The position numbers and the translations under genes are program-made. From assembly GCF_003590095.1 (NCBI RefSeq), contig NC_039482.1, forward strand, positions 15,641,657 through 15,705,656: 64,000 nucleotides of DNA. The letters run 5' to 3'. The stretch comes from Trichoplusia ni (taxonomy: Eukaryota > Arthropoda > Insecta > Lepidoptera > Noctuidae). Below the pieces are notes generated by a model. The model was not told the DNA's origin and did not search any database. It was given only the letters and a program-made list of their open reading frames with translations. Position 1 is the stretch's first letter; each line of letters opens with the position of its first letter. Positions 58,576-64,000 of the stretch are shown here, piece after piece.

Positions 58576-59711
58576 GATATATTGACTGTGGAATTAATCA
58601 GAATTCGAATAATTCAGAAGCCCCATATCACATAGGCTAACACTTGACATTAGGAAACATAGTTTTCTAACCCAAGCAATAAGATACGCATGTAAAGTGA
58701 ATAAAATGTTTCTATCCGTAGAATAAGCTTACTGCTCTTCCGGCCTTAGTATAGTTATATACCATACCTTAATTTGTTTTCTTGTTCCCCAAACTGGTAG
58801 ACCGTGTGTCCAAAAAGCTTGTCCCTTCTAGTGATTGATTGAGGTTGTGACCCTCTCCCATACAACAATCTATTTTATATCATGTGGAGATGTTTCGGGT
58901 TTAACGATAAAATTGGACCCTAACTTGTACAAGCAACTAGTGTCTCACTTTGCTCAAGTTTAGACATTTTTGGGTTAACCTAGTTAAGAGCTAACTTGTT
59001 TATAATGTTTTAAGTGATTTAAGGTTTCACTTCAAAGGTTGAGCCATTTATTTTCTTCAATTATATTCCAGAATGATATTCCGATATTTCAGAATTTAAT
59101 TAAGTTGTTTACAATTTAATCAAAATAATAAATTCGTCACTCGAAACCAAAACCTTCACCCAAAAAAGAAACAAAATACCTTTTCAGTGGGTCAACATAC
59201 AATGGTTATGCATAAAAGAGAGTCATTCACAAATATAAATTCGACCTCTGCATATTAAATCGTGGGGTTTGTATACAGAACCCTTTGCACGTGTAATAAA
59301 ACCCTCGTTGTTTCCGCATCGCTGTACAAAACGTTACGTAGATGGTCGGATCCTGTTTTAATACAATAACGAACAAAGATTTCGTGTAGGTAGAGCTAAA
59401 GAAAAGAGGAAAAATAATAAAGAAAAAATTAAACCTTTTGACGATCAGATTTCGGGTCTTGATTTTTAATTTTCGGTATTATGTGAATATTTTTAATACA
59501 AACATGATGCTAACAAGTATGAATTTTTACTGATTAGTCATCAATGCATGACCGCTGTGTCAAACAGATTGAAAATTGAGGATGTATTTTTTTAAATTAA
59601 ACATGCTTGTCTCGAAAACTATGACTGATAAAGTATTAGGTGATCGACAGACAGTTTTAAAAAATGAAACTTTATTAGACACATAATAAAACCTTTTTTC
59701 CATTGTTCCAG
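58576..59711. other. Last part of the large intron before exon B
   Basis: AT-rich; no repeat recognised. It ends with the pyrimidine tract and acceptor of exon B. Confidence 0.4.
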
Positions 59712-59806
59712 ATGAGGAGCTGGTCTTCCGAGACAGATGGGGCGGCCTTACGTTGTTCAACGTGAAGAACTTCACCACACGGCTTCTCATGAACAACTCT
59801 ACATTT
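59712..59806 (+). CDS. Exon B of DPP6/DPP10-like dipeptidyl peptidase (start of beta-propeller)
   Basis: Coding exon of 2 bases plus 31 codons. A strong acceptor precedes it (CCTTTTTTCCATTGTTCCAG, ending at 59711) and a canonical donor GTAAGT starts at 59807. The first two bases complete the Asp codon begun by exon A, giving the junction TWLS-DEELVFRD. The rest reads GGLTLFNV then NFTTRLLMNNSTF, matching the first propeller strands of DPP6/DPP10 proteins (pattern W-x-(S/N)-D-x-x-x-x-(Y/F)-(R/K)...LLLxNxTF). NFT, NNS and NST are potential N-glycosylation sequons, fitting an extracellular domain. It ends in phase 0 after Phe; in relatives the next exon begins near a Val-Thr-Phe motif, which I did not find before 64000. 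The direct phase match with exon A implies that no coding exon is needed between them. Confidence 0.92.
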
Positions 59807-60737
59807 GTAAGTACACTGAGAATAATATAATGATAGTACTAATGGTAGATACCCCATTCACATTTTAGATTAAAGTTCTCAACAAGGCCACTACATGTTG
59901 GACCTGTGGCCCCCCGTACACGCCTTTAAAAAGGCCCGGGTCTCTTCACATGAAGTGATCCCGTGACTGAATAGAGGACCAGTACGTGTATTAGGAACCC
60001 TTGAAGGAAGTCTGTTACTCTGGAAGCATTTTGTCTTGCCTTTGCAGGACACGCTGTGTAATGTGCTGTCTCTTTTATACTATGGTTAGTACATTGATTT
60101 CCAGGTCATGGTAAGCGGAGGGTCGTGATTATAGAGGTCTTTTTTCCTTTGATACAATTAAATATAGAATACTTTATTAGTTTGCTTTGTGAATAGCTTG
60201 CTACATTTTATTTCTATTTACAATATGTGCGCCTAACCTAAATATGGACTCCCATTTTTTCATTTTTTTAGTTTCAATAAAAAATGCTACACTTTTAACA
60301 TTTTCGAAGCAAATAATAAAAGACTTTTCATATAAATCTAAAACATTAAGGCGTCCTTGCGTGAAGATAGGTGAGAGCACGAACGATCTTATTACAGATT
60401 ACAAGTTCAGACCGTAGGCAACGGAAGACAGAATGAGATAGCAAGTGTGTGTATTAAGTACAAGCGATTGTGTGTCATTCGTATTATTTAAGTATGCGTG
60501 TGATTGAGTATGTGTGAGTAAAGTTCTGTTTTCACAAGTTGTATAATGGAGAGGTTTCTTTTAGTTGAATTACCTAATTTTTGTACTCAGGCATCGTGTC
60601 TGTCTTTCTATACGTCTGTCACAGGCGACATCATAAACCTTGATATTTAAACAGTAAAAACATTACTGATGACGATATGACAAAATTAATGTAGTTCAAT
60701 CCAAAGTAATTAGCCTCAAATTGGACTATCGGAGCAA
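59807..60737. other. Intron start after exon B
   Basis: A moderately GC-rich segment at about 59885-60065 (GGCCCGGGTCTCTTCACATG) is not recognised. No further exon. Confidence 0.35.
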
Positions 60738-60897
60738 ACGTGTCGCAAATTCGTAGCACCCTTGACTTTCGTAGCATTGTGAAGCTCTTTTAAATCTGTA
60801 GCTCATTTAAAATTCGTAGCAAATTCATTTGTAGCACATTTGTCGTTCGCAACAGTTGAAGATTCGTCGAACCGTTGATGATCGTAGTAAATTAAAG
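60738..60897 (+). repeat. Degenerate short tandem array with TTCGTAGCA core
   Basis: Eight to nine loosely spaced (15-24 base) copies: TGTCGCAAA, TTCGTAGCACC, TTCGTAGCATT, TCTGTAGCTCA, TTCGTAGCAAA, TTTGTAGCACA, TTCGCAACAG, TTCGTCGAACC, ATCGTAGTAAA. Confidence 0.55.
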
Positions 60898-61316
60898 AGT
60901 CCATTCAATCCTAATAATGTGAACACTACTTCAATTGAAAAAAGTTGATAACTTACAGGAGTTGCAAATATAAGCGTAAACATGTGTAGCAGACATGCCG
61001 AATAACAAAATAAACAATACAAGCTCCAGTGAAAGCCTGAAACCAGATAACAACAATAACTTTTATCTCATCCACACTTGAATGCGTCATAAACCGAAGA
61101 ATTTTATTTATTTCAACTGCGAGAGAGACAAATGTGAATGTAAGCAAAAGTATTGAAGAAAGTTAATACCGTCATATATTATGATATCAGTGTTCTGTTC
61201 AACGACATGTAATCTGAGATAGCATTTGTTTTTATGTCTGTCGAAGCATTTATTTTTGATAAGAAACCGCGGGATGTTTTTACACCGTACGGCATTTGCT
61301 TAGGAAAGATGTTTCA

Positions 61317-61398
61317 ATTTACCCACGCGTATTTATCGGGATTGCTTGAGTTTCGGTCTTAAATAGAGTCTTTTATCATGAGCTGACGCGGCGGCGGA
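61317..61398 (+). mobile_element. Partial copy of the 5064-5217 TIR element
   Basis: TTTACCCACGCGTATTTATC, then GAGTTTCGGTCTTAAATAGA, GTCTTTTATCATGAGCTGAC and GCGGCGGCGG, collinear with the 5073-5157 part of the first copy. The right inverted end is missing. Confidence 0.55.
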
Positions 61399-62350
61399 AA
61401 ATGTGTTTTGTTAAAAAACAAATTAAAGCTCGATGTTAAAAAGGTTGGAAAACCAGCGACCGTTAAAATGAAAAGGTTTTTTTCTTTCGCCAGAAAGCGC
61501 TTAAGATGATCGAAAAATATTTTTATTCAAATTTTATGGCTTTTAATATTTTTTATTGTTCTGATATTTTAGTATAACGATCTACCTTTTTAAATATTTA
61601 GCAAATTCATTATATATTATGAGAAAATGATGTTATGTATTCATCGAAAAGCGCTGTCGAGATTTAAGTTGTAAATTAATTTTGATGAATCGGTGTTATG
61701 GTCGTTCCAACAATGTTTTGCATAATCAATAATACTTTTTGGAATCACCAATCAATTACGTCACAAATGGTGACAACATTGTTCAAACGACAGACAATAT
61801 GATAAATGACTCTGATTATAACTGACATGAACAAATTATTGATCGCAATGTTTACTAAAACAACGAGGAGAGACGAAAATAACAATCTCACGCTCGTAAT
61901 GTAAACATCAATTGAATGCACTGCATTTCAAAAAAAAAAATCTAATTGCACAAAATATTAGTGCTCAATGTTTCTACGAGAAAGCTTATTCGCAAAGGGT
62001 CTCACAAAAGGAACGAACGCATCTCAAAAGTTGCTTTCAAAAGACATACATTTTCCTAAAACTTGCGAAAAGGCTCATTCGGAACTTAACAGGCTGGTAT
62101 TCTAAGCGTCTTACATCAAACATTCTTCCTCTAACAAAATACTTATATACGTTGATACTTCAGCCATAAAACACAGCGGTGTAACACACAGCCGGCAAAT
62201 CTCTTCGACACACGTACTGGCATAAAACACTTTATCCAGATTTGTCAGAGCCGCCATCGCGAGGACAAAACTTTTGTTACAGAGATATTGTTGGTGAAGT
62301 CTTCAATGCCTGTACCATGATCCCCCGAACCAAGGCTGTTGAAAATATAA
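61399..62350. other. Non-coding stretch, no gene recognised
   Basis: AT-rich. The last part (CCTGTACCATGATCCCCCGA, about 62309-62328) is the flank shared with other hairpin repeat copies. Confidence 0.35.
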
Positions 62351-62400
62351 GAGCGAGATGGCGCTCTACATTTTTGAGATTTGTCTCTCGCTTCCACAAC
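62351..62400. repeat. Hairpin repeat copy 8 (well preserved)
   Basis: Left arm GAGCGAGATGGCGCTCTACA, right arm GTCTCTCGCTTCCACAAC. Confidence 0.65.
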
Positions 62401-63229
62401 CGTCACAGTTCCTTTAGGATCTCATTGTAAGAGTACGCTGACATATCCCTTTTGTTAGAACAAATTCTTTTATGTAGATTTTTTGATCGAATGTTTTTTT
62501 GTTTGGGACTCGTATTGAAACATGTCACCGTGGAATTGTGACAGTTGTGTGAATAGAATGGTTGATAGTCAGCCTTGGAATGTTGATGAACATAGAGCAA
62601 AATATTTATTTGTATACAAAACGAAATATCAAAAAATACTCCGGTTTTATTATAAGAACAAAGAGAAATAAACTAATTGAAATAAATGGAATTAAATTAA
62701 GCAAAAGTTTTATTAGATGACTAAATGATTATGAAAACAATTTATTTCCGTAAGAAGTCATAACCTGATCCAATTTGTATGAGCAAGACATTTTCTGTTT
62801 TAGATCTATATGAGACAAAGGTAACGCTATTGCATTTCAAATATAACCAGGTATATTCTTGTACTTTGTAAATCGGAAAAATTCATCAAAATTTATCGCG
62901 ACTGTAAAACCTACATTAGCAAATGAGTATCCGACCTTCCGCTGTCAAATATCTACCATTACCGGATAAAATATTTTCAAATCATCTGCAAAGGCTTCAT
63001 ACAATTCACAGATTGAAATCTTTTGTGTAAAACATTTCGCACATCAGATGATTTGTTTACATCACTCAAAAGTATTTGGAATTGAACTTGGTTTTATAAA
63101 AGCTCCGGAATTTAACGTTTACGATATTTTTTTATGTTTATATTTTTGAAATAGGATTTATTAGGTACGCTATAAGTAAAGATCATTCATATCCATTGAA
63201 CTTCTAAAATTCTCATTTAAATTAAAATT
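62401..63229. other. Non-coding stretch, no gene recognised
   Basis: AT-rich; nothing supported. Confidence 0.4.
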
Positions 63230-63330
63230 TGGATGGCCGAGTGATTTTCTCCACCACGCAAAGCCTAATGTGCGCGACGTGTCACGATTTCAAGCTAGTT
63301 CATTACAAAATCATTCACAATCATTCACCG
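63230..63330 (+). mobile_element. tRNA-headed SINE (type 2), decayed
   Basis: Box A-like TGGCCGAGTGA (63234-63244), then CCACCACGCAAAGCCTAATG and TGCGCGACGTGTCACG, aligning with the 48872 copy (TCACCACACCAAACCCATTA, GTGCGACGTGTCGCG). Box B is degraded (ATTTCAAGC). Confidence 0.55.
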
Positions 63331-63447
63331 TCAAAATGTTCTACCATCGAAAGAAACAAACACCAATACCAACTTTCAATTAACGTAACAACTCATCGAG
63401 ACCAGTGCCTGTACAACGAACTCTTAAAGCACTACATTACACTACAT

Positions 63448-63498
63448 TGAAGCGCGACAACATACTACACGTCATATAGCGCCATCTCGCTCCCACAC
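63448..63498. repeat. Hairpin repeat copy 9
   Basis: Left arm TTGAAGCGCGACAACATACT, right arm ATAGCGCCATCTCGCTCCCA. The right arm is the better preserved. Confidence 0.55.
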
Positions 63499-63787
63499 CG
63501 GCAGCATTTCTTCAAGAGCTCACAGTAAGCGCTGTCCATGATATAAGTATTGTGTTTAAACCGTTCCATTTTAATATCCGTCCGGTTCATTACGTATTCG
63601 GATCGCGGGCAGCACATGTGTCGCTCTCCTTCACATTTTGGTGCGAAACTTTTGCCTTTATTAAAAATGGCGCCGTGTAAAACTGTCAGCTATTCGAAGG
63701 GTAAATGGCAGGAGGATCAGTGATACATCGAGAAGGTGTATTCTGGTAACGCTGATAAAGGTATTTATAATGGTTTAAAATTGTCTC
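63499..63787. other. Short non-coding spacer
   Basis: Contains AAAAATGGCGCC near 63665, a YY1/Pho-like motif. Nothing else supported. Confidence 0.3.
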
Positions 63788-63930
63788 GTAGTAATCAAGT
63801 GGGGTTACCACGCTTTAGGCGACGGCGACGTGTCGTGGATTCGATACCCGCGTAGAAGAGAAACAATCGTCTGATACGCCAATACTTGTCTGGTCTTTTG
63901 CATGTGACTTGAATGTTTGTGAAAGCCTTG
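63788..63930 (+). mobile_element. tRNA-headed SINE (type 2)
   Basis: Box A-like TAATCAAGTGG (63792-63802) and box B GGATTCGATAC (63837-63847), separated by GGCGACGTGTCGT, then the body AAACAATCGTCTGATACGCC and AATACTTGTCTGG. Same family as 48872. Confidence 0.6.
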
Positions 63931-64000
63931 CGACTTTCAAATGAAAAGAAACAAATCATGGAATTTCTACATCGTCCAAAAATGTTCTAGAAAGTTCGAT

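Larger units (their letters stand above)
26601..59711 (+). other. 33.1-kb phase-1 intron of the DPP6/DPP10-like gene
   Basis: Bounded by donor GTGAGT at 26601 and acceptor CAG at 59709-59711. Codon phase (1) and homologous sequence join across it without a gap. It contains no recognised host exon on the plus strand. Its content is repeats, hairpins and one antisense cysteine-rich frame, each listed separately. A long intron at this point also fits the long early introns known for vertebrate DPP6 and DPP10 (family knowledge, not seen here). Confidence 0.88.
59807..64000 (+). other. Start of the next intron of the DPP-like gene
   Basis: Begins with donor GTAAGT at 59807. No plus-strand segment up to the window end encodes the expected next propeller block, so the intron is at least 4.19 kb. 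It holds a degenerate TTCGTAGCA array, a partial MITE copy, two copies of the hairpin repeat and two tRNA-headed SINEs. Confidence 0.75.

Noticed and set aside
1..64000. CRISPR array, prokaryotic operon, phage or integrated virus
   Set aside because: No regularly spaced direct repeats, no clustered long ORFs and no ribosome-binding-site pattern; the exon-intron structure and SINEs are eukaryotic.

Overview
This is a eukaryotic, AT-rich window consisting almost entirely of intron. It is best read as part of a moth (Lepidoptera) genome, probably a noctuid-like species. Direct evidence for a eukaryote is two short coding exons with canonical GT/AG splice sites and matching phase, 33 kb apart, plus poly-pyrimidine tracts, Pol III box A/B elements and many short interspersed repeats. 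The moth assignment is inference from memory of Lepidoptera-typical repeats: Helitron-like elements ending in CTAGT beside a GCCGCGGGC-type block, non-LTR retrotransposon ends encoding EA(Y/F)xQQW, a 5S-rRNA-headed SINE, and tRNA-headed SINEs.

The only confidently recognised host gene is a plus-strand dipeptidyl-peptidase-like gene of the DPP6/DPP10 (S9B) type. Exon A (26393-26600) encodes the end of the cytosolic tail, the single signal-anchor transmembrane helix and the stalk. Exon B (59712-59806) encodes the first strands of the extracellular beta-propeller. The intron between them is 33.1 kb and phase 1. The 26.4 kb upstream is a further intron or 5' flank, and the 4.2 kb after exon B is the start of the next intron. 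The catalytic domain lies outside, so active versus inactive status cannot be judged here.

Region 1-26392 holds a non-LTR tail (526-612), a decayed Helitron-type reading frame with a 24-residue repeat (about 1330-1860), a TIR element (5064-5217), several Helitron-like non-autonomous copies (9951-10165, 18009-18322, 20922-22325), tRNA-headed SINEs (13242, 18475) and a TIR element (22461-22726). Region 26601-59711 (intron) holds LINE-like ends, two copies of a 5S-derived SINE (one with a 14-bp target-site duplication), two striking consecutive hairpins near 39.5 kb, a retroelement ORF fragment at 50.7 kb, an unrecognised antisense cysteine-rich reading frame at 54.7-55.2 kb, and a 389-bp element with about 50-bp terminal inverted repeats at 56.1 kb. 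Region 59807-64000 holds a degenerate short repeat array and two tRNA-headed SINEs.

A 50-60 bp hairpin repeat with arms close to GTGGAAGCGAGA / TCTCGCTTCCAC occurs nine times across the window and is the most repeated unexplained structure. No tRNA gene, rRNA gene, CRISPR array, operon or complete protein-coding gene was found, and nothing here amounts to a multi-gene undescribed system. The noteworthy material is the hairpin family, the cysteine-rich antisense frame and the 39.5 kb hairpins.
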